Below are positions 1-12,885 of a stretch of DNA of 64,000 nt, one piece after another (position 1 is the stretch's first letter; each line of letters starts with the position of its first letter). The notes under the pieces are model-generated. The model made no database searches. It was given only the letters and a program-made list of their open reading frames with translations, and was not told the origin of the DNA. Location: contig NC_044277.2 of assembly GCF_004027225.2 (NCBI RefSeq), positions 92,764,283-92,828,282 of the forward strand, in the 5' to 3' direction. The translations under genes were made by a program, and so were the position numbers. The DNA comes from Strigops habroptila. Taxonomy: Eukaryota > Chordata > Aves > Psittaciformes > Psittacidae.

Positions 1-2069
1 ACTCACTCTCTATCCCTCAAGAAACAACATCAGCTGCACTGTCACACAGCTCCAGGGCAATGCGTTGCTCCAGGATGGCTCAGCAGAGACAATTCAAGTA
101 GGAAGAGTTACACCAGCCTAAAACCCCAAAAATGCAGAGGCAGGTCAGACCCACTTGGCTTGTGATAATGCAATTGTCATCTTGTAATTTAATCAGTCTG
201 GCATCCCTTCCATACATCGGGCACTCACAGTACGGTATACTTGGGCTCTCAGACTGGCCAATGGTAAACCTCCAACCTCAGCTTTCCACTTTGAGCCACT
301 ATTTTCCTCCCCGGAATTGCCTCAGAAAGGTCTGCAGTCTTCCTTGCTTCTATAACTAGCGCTAAAATTCAGCACACTTTTGAATCCCAATCATGATAAC
401 CCTAGCAGGCCTCAAATAAGTTTTGTTCATTACAGCAAGGAGACCACCACCTTTGAACCACCTTTGAAACAAACTTTAAAGTTTCTCATGGCAGGGCTTA
501 TGCCTCAAAGTACTTACATTCTGCACCCTCCTAGTTTATGGTCAAGAGGTTCTGACACGTGAATAAAAAATTACATGTATTTTGGGTTATTAGAGGGTTA
601 TTTAATTGCTTTTCCACAGATGGCTTGTGATACTCACAAAGGAACCATCACAGTGCTGGAAAATAATGCCATCAAAATGCTCATGATGTTCAGCTCTGTG
701 ACTCCTATTTCATGGGACTTCAGGTTTTGCAGACATTTGGCTTTCTCAGGCTCAATCCAAATCCAGGTTTTGGAAGACAAGAGCTGACTGCACATGAAAT
801 CAAAACGATAATGGTGGCAGGAAATAATTGGGGGAGATGGCAAAAGTGATGCTCGCCATCTGGATGGAGGGAAGCCTTGCCCTTTGTTGCCCGGCTGGAG
901 AAGGCCTCCTGGATTTCCAGATGCTTTTGAATGTTCCAGCGGCAGCAGGAGCTACGAGTGTTTATTTCCCCTTCTCCTATCTGCTTGGTGAGGAGATTTC
1001 AACCTCTTGTCCTGTTGGACTGTGTCGCCATTGTCTGTGCTTTTCTCATCTCCAGACTGGATCGCTGCCATGTGGTCTGCTCAGCACTACGTCTGAGGAC
1101 CACTCAGAAACTTCAGCTAATTGCAGTATGCAGCTGCCTGCTTACATATCCACATTTCAGACACAAACCATAGAGCGCAGATGGTACACAGGCTGCGCCA
1201 ATTTTCAGTTCATTTCCAGGTGCAATTCAGGCCTTAGTTTCTAAATCTCCTTATGATTTGAACCTGCCTGTACCCCAGAGACTATCTCTGCCTACGAAAG
1301 CTAGGTCCACCGTTGAGATGAGCCAAGGCATTTGAACTGACAGTCCCTGGAGCAGCGCATTTGGAAATGGCTTTTTCTCAGCTGAAGAAGGCCCATAGCT
1401 CTTGAATTTGTTTCCTTGTGTGGTGAACCTTCAGGGCACGTTGTGAAACTTGTCTCTTTTGTTAAGCTTTAGTATAATATATTGGGGTGGGTTAAGAAGG
1501 GAGGTTTTGATGAGGACACTTTTACTTTCATTGTTGTCATGGCAGTATAATTCAGTAGGGGATATGAGTTTTGATTTGTTTTTATTTTAACTGTAGCTAA
1601 TGCAATCTAAGATTGTGCACAGCATAAATGAAATCAAATAAATAATTACAATTGCTTCAGGCCAGAGCTGTTTATTGGAGAGCCAGGGAAGGAAAGACAA
1701 GGGTAGAGTATTGCTGCAGTGCAAAGAATTAAGCAGATATGGCCAAACAAAAGGGAGTAAGCCAGGTTACGTCCTGTAGCTCATGCTACAGGGTGCCACT
1801 GATTACTTTCCTTGCAAGGGGGTTGTTGGGGCCTGATGTGTCCTTCAAGCTCATATTGAGAGTTCATTGCAATATGTGACTGCTGTTGGTTTAGAGAGGA
1901 AAAGGCACAGATACTGACCAAGACACACTGTCAAAAAACAAAAATAAAGGATAACGAACAACACCAAAGCTTGGAGAACAACAACAAACCACAACAGCAT
2001 TAGCTCCTGAAGACCCCTTTGTCAAAAAATTATCCTATCTTTCTTTTTCTTCTGTTTTCAGTCGTGTGT
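1..2069. other. Intergenic, nothing recognised
   Basis: Mixed-composition sequence. The longest frame, 138 codons at 828-1244, shows no domain, no splice context and no codon bias. No repeat family was recognised. Confidence 0.6.
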
Positions 2070-2083
2070 CCCCCCCCCCCCCC
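2070..2083 (+). repeat. Poly(C) tract
   Basis: Fourteen consecutive C bases follow GTCGTGTGT. The length is likely to vary between reads or individuals. Confidence 0.9.
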
Positions 2084-2694
2084 ACTTTGTGTGGCTGTCT
2101 CTGCTCATTTTCTCAGGTTCTTTTCAGCTGGATTTGTACATTGTAGATTTGAACTGAGCCGTCAAACTGAATAATGTTTCCAGAGAAGAAATGAAAACAC
2201 CTAGAAATAAGAGAGGAAGATTGCTGAAAATAACCGAAGGTCTCAGGTGATATAGCTGATTCTGTCTAAAGGCACACATATGTACATATATATATACAAA
2301 CAGGTAAATAGATCATGATTGCAAAAAGCATTTCTTTATGTATATCCACAATTTGGAAACACATCTACTCTTTTATACGGACAATTATATCCCTCCTAGC
2401 GAGAGATCTGTGTGTATTTCTATTTAATAAACCAGCCATAATTCATGGTTGCTTTTGGGTGTGCAATGACAATTGAAGACATTCAGTTTCTGTAGCTATA
2501 TGTGCCAGAGAACACTTCTTGCCTAGAGCTCACAGGACAAAACTGTGGACAAAACACACTGCAGAACTCATAGCAAGACCCAGGAAAGGAGAAAACCCAG
2601 TTCCCCAAAGCATCTAACCAAGAAAGGGCAGGACATGTCAGTCCTTTGGAACTGTGCTTTCTTTATCTGTAGAAAAGCTTTGTTGAGGGAGTTT

Positions 2695-2793
2695 TGCAAC
2701 CTGATCCTAGTGGAAGATGCCCCATGGCAGAGAGGTTTGGACTTGATGGTCTTTAAAGATCCTTTCTGACCCAAACCATTCTACGATTCTGTA
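2695..2793 (+). mobile_element. CR1 LINE 3'-end fragment
   Basis: The segment matches the 3' end of avian CR1: GGACTTGATGGTCTTTAAAG, then CCCAAACCATTCTACGATTC. This is the family's terminal region, where the tail is a short repeat of ATTCTATG type. About 100 bp remain, with several substitutions, so it is a 5'-truncated dead copy. Confidence 0.85.
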
Positions 2794-4377
2794 AAGGGGA
2801 CTGAATGATGCCTCAATCAGGCAGCAGAGTCGGGTTTTTTTCCTAGGATGGGGATTGGCATAGTGCTGGAAGAAACAGTTTTATACCATCTGCTTCCCCC
2901 TCTGGTTCAGAGGAGAGGCAAAGGACAAGAATGCCATGCACCACTCTTGGCAGCATGATTTACAGCAGACCAATTTAAGCTCCTGCCAGTAAAGCATTTA
3001 TACTGCTAGATCATCGTGTCTTCTATCATCATGTGCATGACTATGTCTGAAATCACATGGACACAGTGAGGTAAAGGTATGTATCCATAGGTTCACACGT
3101 TTTGTTCCAGGCTTTTTTAATTTTTGTGGGGGTTGAGTAACACCATTTTAGTATGAATGTTTAAGCGTTGGTTGCTTTTTTCCCCTTGATTCTCTTGTTA
3201 TCTCTTTTTAAATACTGAAAAATTTCCCGGTGGCATTAACTCCACAGCTCTTGCAACATGCACACAGTCTTTGGCTAGCCTTCAACTGTACAGAGATGGC
3301 TTAAAAGGACTTTTAAAAATCACCTGTCTGGCTCTCAGTCTTGTTTAAAACTCTGTTTCATGACAGATTTGCAACTGAGTCACCATCCCAGACTAGATCT
3401 GTTTCTTCCTTCATGAGAAACTTTCCCCACCATGACCATAAGCCTAGGGGAAACACATATATTGCAGCTCACCTACACCATATAAATGGGACTGACCCAT
3501 GCATGTAATGCACACATCAAGCTATGAGTGGAATGAACTTACTAAGCACATAATCCATTGCCACTGTCATGAAGTAGTCACCAATAATCTCAATGTCTTC
3601 AACAAGTTCTTCCTTAAAGACAGCTTCAAAGCTAGATTGCTCTTCAAACTCCAGAAAAAGAAGTCTGTTTTTTCAGCTGTTTAAATAGGTGCAGCTCTCA
3701 GCCCTGTGGGACCAATGTGATGCCTCTAACTCAAATTCACTTATTTGTGAGCTCAAGTCCTACAAGATCAGAATTCAGTGGGAGGAAAGGAAGCAAAAAA
3801 CCACTCCAAGCTGGACTTCATATGTCAAGAGCAGGAAATCAGCTCTACATTTTGCAATCGTTCATCTTGTGCCTTCAAGCTTCTGTGAAGACTTCCACTG
3901 CAAAACTCATCTGCAGGACTAAGGCAGGAGGCATTTCCTGCACTGAGGGGATGAACATCTGCACGAGACTGAGGACTACAGTTGGGAAATTACATGTCTC
4001 TACCTGAAAAAGTAATTTTGGGTGCTACTTGAGTCAACCTCATTAGCAAAGCTTAATTGGAGAGGCACATGAGCAACCCCAGCAAGAGAGAAAGGCTATT
4101 GTTTGAAAGCGAATGTTGAAGGCATGTCGTGTCTCACCAGCTGACAGGAGAGCACAGGGCAGGTTGGGACAGGAGGCTTTCCTGGGGGCGAGGATGCTGT
4201 TTGTGGTGCAAGTAGCCTCATACAGCTAGGCTTGTCAAAGCCGTATTGCTACGCCACAGATCCTGAATGCCACATCCAAGCCAGAACAAAAATGGACTTC
4301 CCCCATTGAAAATATTATAGCCTTGGCAAGAGAAGACCTTGTCTGGAGGTTGGCATGAGTCAATCATAAGGGGCTTT
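2794..4377. other. Intergenic, nothing recognised
   Basis: Unique-looking sequence of moderate AT content. Only short chance frames are present, with no RNA gene and no recognisable repeat. Confidence 0.6.
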
Positions 4378-4413
4378 TGTGTGCATGCACGTACATGTGT
4401 GTGTGTGCGCATG
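4378..4413. repeat. Alternating purine-pyrimidine (TG/CA/CG) tract
   Basis: Thirty-six bases alternate strictly between purine and pyrimidine, made of TG, CA, CG and TA steps. Such tracts favour Z-DNA under negative supercoiling. Confidence 0.8.
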
Positions 4414-5619
4414 GGTGTGCGCATTAACAGAGTATGCTGTCAGGGACTGATTTTCAATGATGCAAGACTCCTCTAACTGATAACACTCTAAATAACAGGT
4501 GAGTGACTCCTGGCAAGAAGGAGATTGTCTGACCTCATTGTTTGCCTTTTTTCCCCTCTCTTTGTTCTTCACAAATAAAGGTTTTTTAATAAACTGAAAG
4601 GTCCTCCGCTCCTGCCTGATCATAAAATGAAAGGAACCAGTGAGGTATGGTACAACGTGGCAGCAAAAAAAGAGAAGCTCATCAGAAAATAACAAAGGTG
4701 CAAGTTAAAGATAAGGCAGCTGTCAGAGATTAATCCTGCTGGCCTGATTGTTTTCTTTAATACCAAGGCCTGCAATAGCAAGCGATAAGTTTGCTGAGTA
4801 ATTTGGTTTTTGGTGAGGAAATAAAATTCAGGTAGGCCTCATAATTGATTTCCTTTTCTTTAGTTTTCTAAACATTAAACAAAACAAAACAGAAAACCTA
4901 CCTCTGCTTTGACTACACTTCCCTCTTTTCAAATTTGCTCGAAGGCTGTGAGCTTCCCCCCAACCTGGACCTGTGGGAAGACAACTCAGAGGGCAAAAGC
5001 ACCCTCTCCTTCTTCAGCATCCTCCTGGAAATACTTTTGTTTCACCCTAAACACTAGCTGCAGCTCTTGAACACAATTAGTTCTGCCTGATGTCAGCTTC
5101 ATATTACTGTCTGAAAGTGGGCAAAATGTGAGGTGGTAGAAAAAGCAAACTTCAGCAGAAAGTTGGTGCTGCCTGTCACCCGTGGGCTATGGCAGTACCA
5201 GCCATGGCACTGGTCACCGCCTATGGATGGAGCCATGCAGAAAGATGGTGCAGTCCTCATCAGGCTGGAGAAAAATCATTGCTATCAAGCCACCCAGCTT
5301 GATAGGTAAGTTCACTGTTGTGGCCAAGTCTCCCAGCATGGTTCCTGCTCCTGGATATGGAAGCAGGGAAGAGCAGGGAGCAGGAGGGGTTATCTACCAC
5401 GTCACGTTGGTGAAAATCCATTCCCCACCCAAACCTTCCTCATTTACAGGTACACACAGCGAATCATGGGGAGCCCAGGCACTCCATAGACAGCAGCTGT
5501 GGGAGGAAGCAAGAGAGAAAAGAAGTTGGGGAAGGAAAACCTTTCCAAATTGGGGATTGTGTAGCAGTGAGGCAGAGCTGCTCTCAAGTGAGAAGCTGAT
5601 CCTGACAGAGACGGTGTGA

Positions 5620-5669
5620 GTGTGCATGTGCGCGTATGTGCACGTGTGTGTGTGTGGTGCGTGCGCACA
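5620..5669. repeat. Alternating purine-pyrimidine tract, Z-DNA prone
   Basis: Positions 5620-5656 alternate strictly. After one phase break at 5656/5657 the alternation continues to 5669. The tract contains CGCG, GCGC and (TG)n steps, which are the most Z-DNA-prone. Confidence 0.8.
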
Positions 5670-8600
5670 GGAGGCAGCAGCAGCAGAGCCTTATTTATTG
5701 TGACAAAATGAACAGCCCCCAGGATGCTCATCCAGCAGCTAATTTCTCATCTTATCTATTATGTGAATGAGATGGGAAAACAGTTTCCTGTTTTTCACAG
5801 ATATCACTAACATGAAAGATACAGAATGAATTCCCTTGAAGGCCATGCAGCCAGATCCAGCCACAGACTCATTTGTTTCAATGGAAGAAATTAATGCAGT
5901 TAGGGCTGCCCATTGATGGGAAAACAAGTCTATAAAGCTCTCTACAGAAGCAAACGTGCTGCTGCCACCTCCAAAACGGACGAAGAGCTTGGCGAATGCT
6001 TTCTCCCTGTCCATTGATAGCACACATGCAGACGCAGGCTTGTGCACCACACTAGCACACACATTTAAACCTTGTCATTTCCCTTATTCAAAAATAGGTA
6101 TTTCTAGCGTTATAATGCAGCACCAGTGCTACATGAAAAGGGCAATCTGTTCACAGGGTTACCCCCAGTGAAGGAATCCTTTGCCTCTAGGCAGCCTCTA
6201 AGGATCTTATACGAGATGTAAGAGCAAGAAGTGATGGGTGTGCTGAGCCACCAGTCCCCAGCACTCTGAGTTTATGGTCAGGCTTTGGGAAAAGTCCCAG
6301 GTTAGGGCAAACAGAAAGGCCAAATAAGCTATATTGAAGCCAAGCCGTCACGAAAGAAGGTCTTTCATCTCTTTTAAAGCAGAGACTTACTGGAAAGCCT
6401 ATTTAAAACAAACCCAAAACTGTCTGTGTATGTCCACAGGCAGTTCAGTGGCCGTAACCTTGCTGCAGCTACAGCTATGCAGGTGTGCGACAGAGTGGAA
6501 AATGCAACACTGTGTTAACACTTTTCAGTCCATTTCTGCCTATTTTATGTTCGTTTTCACCTCTCTACTTTTCCCAGCAGAGGGAGCACTGGGGCTTGGA
6601 TGAAAAAGAAGGGGAGGCGGTACCAGTCTCACGGCAGAAATCACGCAAAACCTGCTAAGCCTGGCAATATCCACACTGCAGTGTCCCCTTCCTTGAAACA
6701 GGTCCTGTGGCCCTGTCAGCCACGCCGGTGCTGTCAGAGGCATGGGGGGACTCTGCAGCACAGCCAGCAAGACACAGAGCTGGCTAACTGCCCGCAGTAT
6801 GGGAAGAGGAGGAGGGAGATGGTGGACACCGTGGGCACCAGCACTGTGCCCACATTGTGTCGTGCCACTGGGAGGAACTTACCTGCACAGGGAGAGCTCC
6901 CCTGGGGTTGCTGCTCCTGTTGCAGCTCTTGCTTGACTCACAGGGCCTTACCGCTACGAAAGCCACGTCCCCACAACCTCTGCACCCCTCGCTTGGATCC
7001 AGGCCAAAGTTCTGAGACGCAATGACCCTTAAAAGTCCGCTTTGAAAGTTTCCTTTAGCTTCCTTTTCCTCCTTCAAAGGCACAAATGGGAGTAAGGGGG
7101 AAGGAAGAACCCAGCCGCCTTGCAGATGGGACACCTTCTTAAAGGGCAGTCCTGTCCCAGCCCATGGTCAGAGGGAGAACAGAACTGAACACAAAGTGCT
7201 GCTTTTGACCATCACAGCAGAGGATATGCACAGCCACACGGCACCACACACAGATTCACCTCTCTCAGCCAAAGGCAATGGGCCATGATCTCTGCTCCCA
7301 GTGTCCCCACATGCTTCCCTCTTTTTTAAATTTTAAGTCTTGACCCTCTTGCTTATTCCTGGAGGGAGCAGGAGTTTTCTGCCTTCTTTCAGCCAAAGCA
7401 CCTCTTAACCCGTGCAGGCATCTTCTGACCTGCTATAGCTGGGGGAAGAGGGAGAGGCACTTGTCTCCTGCGGAGAGATTAGGGTTTGACCCACAGGCCA
7501 AGTGATGTACCAAGTGTGGCAGGCATCCCTGCCTGCTGCCTCTTCACTGCTAGCAGCTGGTGAATCCAGATAATGGCTGGTGTCAGAGGTTGAGGAACAG
7601 TGGGTGAACAACTTCCAAAAGGGAGAGCAAGAAGGAGAAGCGGGAAGAGGATGAAGAGAAAGCTGAAGAAGGTTAAAAGAAATGAGAAGAGACAACTCTG
7701 GTACTTTAGTACACTAAAAAGAGATGCTTCAGTTACACTGCAGCAAGGCACTAGAGTAGGAGAAATGAAAATAAATTCAGCCTACAGTCCTAATGAAGTA
7801 AATTCCAGAGTGGGCTGAGACCTTAACTGATATAAATGAGGATCATTATCTTCACTCTGCAGTTCTGCTCAGCACAGGGCAAGGAGTGCAGAGATAGGAG
7901 GGGACAACCAGGGTGTGATGGTGTGAAGTACAGCCCTGCCACCCTGCTGCTGTCCTATGACAAGGAGACTCATGCGAAGGGCCGGCAACAAAACTCTGTG
8001 AGCCGTGTGGGCCATCTGCAAGCCTCAGCCATCCCAAGGTTTACCCCTGCTCTTGGTCCGTCAGGAGAAGTGTTTCTGGATGCCAGGCTGGCAGACGGAG
8101 TCCACCCTCACCCTGCTAGTGGGACACAGACCCCTCCGTGCAGCCAGAGAGTGGTTTAAGCTGCCCATTGCACCTGTGCACGGCCCAGCCAGACTCACCA
8201 GGGAGGCCACCTCTCTCCACCAGCCATCTGTCTCCTCCTGACAGCAGTGCCCAGCCAGTCTCCCACAGACCTGTGATTTATGTGGTGTGGAACTCATTAC
8301 CACCAGAAATTGAAATGACCTCAAGATTCACCATATTCACATTAAACCTAGCGCCTTGCTGCCCTATCTCCTAACTTTGTCTTCTTCTGATCCCTCCTTC
8401 AGCTCTTTCCATGTTCCTCTCAGAAGCAGTGATGAAAGGGACGTGGTAATACAGCAGGATTCCTCTTTTGGTCCTCTCTATCACTATATCTACATGTTAA
8501 TATCTCATATTATCTTTGAAATTGACATCCTAAGTCCCTCCTGGCTTGGCTCAGGCAAGTATGACATGTAAGTAGGCAGTGACTTACACAGTTTCTGAGC

Positions 8601-10784
8601 TAATCCCTAATGAGAAGAGCTGAAGCCTAGATAGGTCAGAGAAAATAAAGACACAATAAGATAAATTCAGTGTGGCATTAAATCAAACTCTTAACAGGAT
8701 GTTCCTTTAACATTTCTTTAAGACCCAGGCAAAAGCCTCTCATCCAGACTTCATGGAGACATGTACCTCGCACAGTGGCTCTGCTGCAAGTGCAGGGTAA
8801 CGGCAACATAATTTAAGAGCAAATTTCTGATGAAAAACTAAAGCCTTTACCCAATTAAATCTTGTTAGTAACGATCTCAATAAAAATCCCATTGAAAAGA
8901 CACTGAAATGAAATTAAAATTAGTTAGGGCCTTTCATCCCAGAATCTGTTGGCATTTTGAGGTCAGATTTTGGAGTTCTGAAATGAAATTTGAGAATCTA
9001 ATGTCAAAATGTTTTTAGGTAGTTCATATGGGAGTTTGTACTATTTGTATTACTTATGAATTACATCACGATAGTTCTGATAACTGACATCAAGAAATAC
9101 TGTAAAATTTTAATAATTAGCTCCCAAATTAAACAAATCACCAAGTGAACTAGTTCCGAAATGCTACAAGGCAAATTTCCAAAAGTGAAATTTCAGAGAA
9201 AATATTCAAACAAACATATTTCTGGTTCAAACAGGGTAGAAATAACACACCCAGTGAATTGAAAATTCAGTTTCAGCCATCTGTGGTGAAGGCTTGCATC
9301 TGAGCATTACTCCCAGGCAGGCAGGCAGTGTGCTCACTTCTCCCTGAGGATGCATGCTAGCACTCACAGGGGCAGGAGATCTTCTATTTGACTTCTCCTG
9401 GTTTGGTCTGTGGAGATGTAGTAGAGGGAAAGGGGTGATGGAAGATGAATAAGAGCTCTAGCAATCCACTTGTTAAAACAATCAATGTTTCATCCTACTT
9501 CAGCCATCAGGACTGCAGTGTGCACAGTGTGGCTTTCTGCATTCTAGAAACCAAATCCAGATGCTCATTTTCACAATCATGCCACAGTAAATGACTCCTC
9601 TTCAATCTCAGCCAGACCTGGGTACAAGGGTTAGGCCAGAGTTCACATGAGGTTTTGTTTATCTTAGTTTTTCTCAGTGAGGCTGGACCAGAGAGAGTTG
9701 GATTTGGGTGGCCTTTGGTTTTTTTTCTTAATTCACAACATTTGTGTACCGAAATGCGGTTTCCTCGATTGCTTCACAGCTAGGTTAGCAGCATTTAAAC
9801 AAGCACAGCAAAATCTAACTCAAGCTACCATGTCAAATAAACTAATCTTGCCCTGAAAAACCTTTATCCTGCTCTAAGAAAAAGCCATCCACAATATTGT
9901 GGTGGAGGTATATGATCCAGAAGGGTTATGATACAGGTGCCAAACCCTTCTTGGCATTAAGTACACCTTGCATCAGGACCACAAGTTTTGCAGGTGCAGT
10001 GGTACCTCCTCCTTTTCAAAAGAGTGGCAGCTCTTTTCTCTCACAGCATGCACACCTCTGTAGCAAGTGCACTAAGGCTTGTCAAGTACATTGTACAATA
10101 AATCTGCTGTAAGTGCTTGCACAAATCAGGTTTACCAGCACCTTCTGGAGCACTTAACAGACTTTAGGGAAAAGCCCTGCAAGCTTCAGGATAGGTGGTA
10201 TCAAAGTCATCCAAAATGCCAGCTTAAGAAAGACCTTATAATGAGCTACATCACCTTCACCCAGTCTAGGGAGTAGCTGAGTTATCCCCCTCTTCCACCA
10301 GGCACTGATTTCAGCCTGGCTGACTGTGGTGCCAGGGGAAGGCAGGAGGATGGCTGTGGCCTCCCCAGAGCTCTGCGTGGCGTGGGTCATGCCACTTTAC
10401 AAGCTATCCCCAAAATGAGTCTTGTCTGGCAGGTGCCCTGGAGCAGCCCCTAAGGTACTGTGCCCTGAAGTCCCCCTGCCACACTGTTGGGGAAGCAGCC
10501 TGACTTATCCTGTCGGAAGGTCTGACTTCTGATACTGAATTCCACAGATGAGGAATTTTTGCTACCTCAGGTGCCCAAACCAAAAAGGCACAGAAACAAA
10601 GATACAGACATCCCAAAGATGTTCCTCACCTCTTTGGATAGGATTTGGTTCTCTTTGAATACGATTTTCTTTTGTTTTGAAATCTGGGATCAAGATGGAT
10701 TCAACGCAAGCAGTATGCCTAACCAACACCAAAAAGGGAAGGAAAGATTGGGAATGGCCGGTTAAAACCAGAAGAACCCAGCAC
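5670..10784. other. Intergenic, nothing firmly recognised
   Basis: The first half is of mixed composition with chance frames up to about 140 codons. The stretch 8640-9260 is AT-rich, without simple repeats, and could include conserved noncoding sequence. A weak CTCF-like match (CCAGCAGAGGGAGCAC) is at 6574-6589. Confidence 0.5.
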
Positions 10785-10910
10785 TGCTATTTTATTTGTT
10801 ACAATCTGCACAATTCTAGGGAGGACATGGTAATTTACAAATGTAAGAAGACCAGAACTCTGCCCTGAGGAGCTGTTTTAGCTTAAATGAGGCAGACCAA
10901 GCATAAACAA
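10785..10910 (-). repeat. Ancient amniote MIR-like / tRNA-SINE-type 3' remnant
   Basis: The stretch CTCTGCCCTGAGGAGCTGTT followed by AGGCAGACCAAGCATAAACA resembles the common amniote repeat tail that reads 'CCCTGCCCCAAAGAGCTTACAA...' in antisense. An AATAAA and an A16 run follow at 10943-10968. The copy is heavily diverged, and the family name is my recollection, not a database match. Confidence 0.45.
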
Positions 10911-10952
10911 GTCTACGTAACAAGAACATCTAGAATTTAAATAATAAACATT

Positions 10953-10968
10953 AAAAAAAAAAAAAAAA
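10953..10968 (+). repeat. A16 run after AATAAA
   Basis: AATAAA at 10943-10948 is followed four bases later by sixteen A. This could be the tail of a retroposed sequence, but no parent gene was recognised upstream. Confidence 0.7.
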
Positions 10969-11337
10969 GATGCAATGCTCGAGGCCACAAGTTATCCCTT
11001 AATTGACAGCAGTTCAAAGGAAATTTTCCCAGGGGTAAGCCATTTCATAACTGCCTGCTGTGGGTTTCTTCTGTATCCCCCTGAAGCATCTGGCTCCAGC
11101 AACTGCTTCTGATAGGGCTCAGAGCTCGGTGAGCTGGCCGCTGAGCCTCCCCTGACGTCCAACCTCTCCTTTTAGCCATCTCCCCTCAGGTCTGACCGTG
11201 AAGGAGGTGGGTCCACAAAAAGTGGTGCAAAATGGGAGGGAAGGCCACAGGAAAAGCCTACCCAACTGCAAAACGCTGAAGAAGGGATCAGGGTGGGAAA
11301 GCCTAGGCCAGTCCTGAGTCAGGCCATCGACAAGGAT

Positions 11338-11525
11338 ACTGTAAATCTAGATTTCATCCTAGCCTTGACCTTGGACAAATTCCTTTGTCTCCATTTGCCT
11401 GCTTCCACTCCCAAATGTCTGCCTTCATCGTGTTGATTATAAAACTGTTTGGGGAAGCAACTGGCTCTTGCTACACGCTTGTGCAACACTGCTCACAACA
11501 GGACCCTAATATCCTAATCCTCACT
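11338..11525 (+). repeat. Ancient amniote MIR-like / tRNA-SINE-type remnant, sense copy
   Basis: CCTTGACCTTGGACAAATTC is like the core 'GTGACCTTGGGCAAGTCAC' of MIR-like SINEs. About 90 bp further on, AAACTGTTTGGGGAAGCAAC with TGCTCACAACAGGACCC resembles the common 3' tail 'CTCTTTGGGGCAGGGACTGT ... AGCACAATGGGGCCC'. The order and spacing of the two blocks fit one old SINE insertion, in the opposite orientation to the copy at 10785-10910. Confidence 0.5.
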
Positions 11526-11551
11526 TGAGTCTGCTGGAACAGCTGTAATGC

Positions 11552-11566
11552 AAAAAAAAAAAAAAA
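11552..11566 (+). repeat. A15 run
   Basis: A run of fifteen A lies about 30 bp after the MIR-like remnant at 11338-11525. It may belong to an old retroposon tail. Confidence 0.7.
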
Positions 11567-12565
11567 GAGGTGAAGCACTTCAAAATCTGTAAAAATGTTC
11601 AAAGGCAGGCAACGGCAGGGAGTTCAAATGAATGTCAGCTAAAGATCTGATTTCCAGTGTCACTACCAATTATAATATGCAAAAAGAAAATAAATAGCTT
11701 AGAAAGCCCAAATCTGTCTTTGAATGATCATTCAGTAATGGCTGGGACACATTTTTCACCTGGGAACACTAGCGTATTTTTCCATTAAATAGATTTAAGT
11801 TGGAAAAGATTACACTTTTCAGGATTTTCCCTCCTTTTTGCAGAAAATCTGTCATAATTTTTAATGAAATTAGTACTGAAGTTACTATTGAATGGTTTTG
11901 CTCTTTGAAAAAAAGGTTACTTTCAGTAAATTTAATATCTCAAGAGTTATTCTGCTACAAATTTCATTAAAGGATGCTGTGACCTATTTCACAAGAAATA
12001 AAAAACCCCAACATTCTGGCCCCTGCACAATGAAAATAACTTTTAAAGTTCAAAATTTGATGAAGATGTTTTCCTGATTCGAGGCCTGCTCTATTTTTCA
12101 CGCAGTGTTGACAAGACCTAGATGAGAAAGAAATTCAGTTTCCATCATCTATTCAATCTCTGTCCTCTGTAACGATTAGCAAGAGCGCCTGTTTCACTGA
12201 TGTTTTCTTGTAAAATAGAAACTCATCCCATAGAAACACAACTCAAAACTATCAAATCATTTCACAACCAACAGATGGTAACAGCTATCCACACAGCCCT
12301 CAGCTGGTTTTAGCCAGCAACGTGGAGGTAAGAACTGCTGTATCATGACCAAACTGAGACAAAATGAGACATACAGACCGCACTGTATGTCTCCATCCTT
12401 TAAGATTTCCTCTCTGAAATAAAGGCACAAAAATGCTCTGGTCACACAAACCCACCAGTAAAGCCAGCTTACACCCAAAGCTTTTCTTTGCCTTGCAATT
12501 AACTTCTTAATTAGAAAATATATTTTTTAAAAATATAACATTTTCAAAGGAAATTGACATTTCAG

Positions 12566-12885
12566 CCTGGAGAAGGCTCTGAGGAGACCTTAGAGCAGCT
12601 TTCCGGTACTGACAAGAAGGAAATGGCTTTAAATTGAAAGAGTGTAGATTTAGATTAGATAGAAGGAAGAAGCTCTTCCCTCTGAGGGTGGTGAGGCGCT
12701 GGCACGGGTTGCCCAGAGAAGCTGTGGCTGCCCCATCCCTGTCAGTGTTCAAGGCCAGGTTGGACGGGGCTTGGAGCAACCTGGTCTACTGGAAGGTGTC
12801 CCTGCCCATGGCAGGGGGGTTGGAACTAGATGATCTCTAAGGTCCCTTCTAACCCTAACCATTCTATGAGTCAATGATTCTATGA
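12566..12885 (+). mobile_element. CR1 LINE 3'-end fragment, ORF2 C-terminus plus tail
   Basis: The segment starts with the CR1-like CCTGGAGAAGGCTCTGAGGA and runs into the typical tail ending ATTCTATGAG.CAATGATTCT. Its frame (12634-12837) reads LRVVRRWHGLPREAVAAPSL then FKARLDGAWSNLV, a standard CR1 ORF2 C-terminal signature. It is 5'-truncated, lacks ORF1 and the reverse transcriptase domain, and cannot move by itself. Confidence 0.92.

Noticed and set aside
828-1244. 138-codon plus-strand frame
   Set aside because: No recognisable domain or splice signals, and a competing frame overlaps it. Composition looks noncoding.
10943-10968. Processed pseudogene tail (AATAAA plus A16)
   Set aside because: No coding remnant of a known gene was recognised upstream. 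The preceding sequence instead resembles an old repeat in the opposite orientation.
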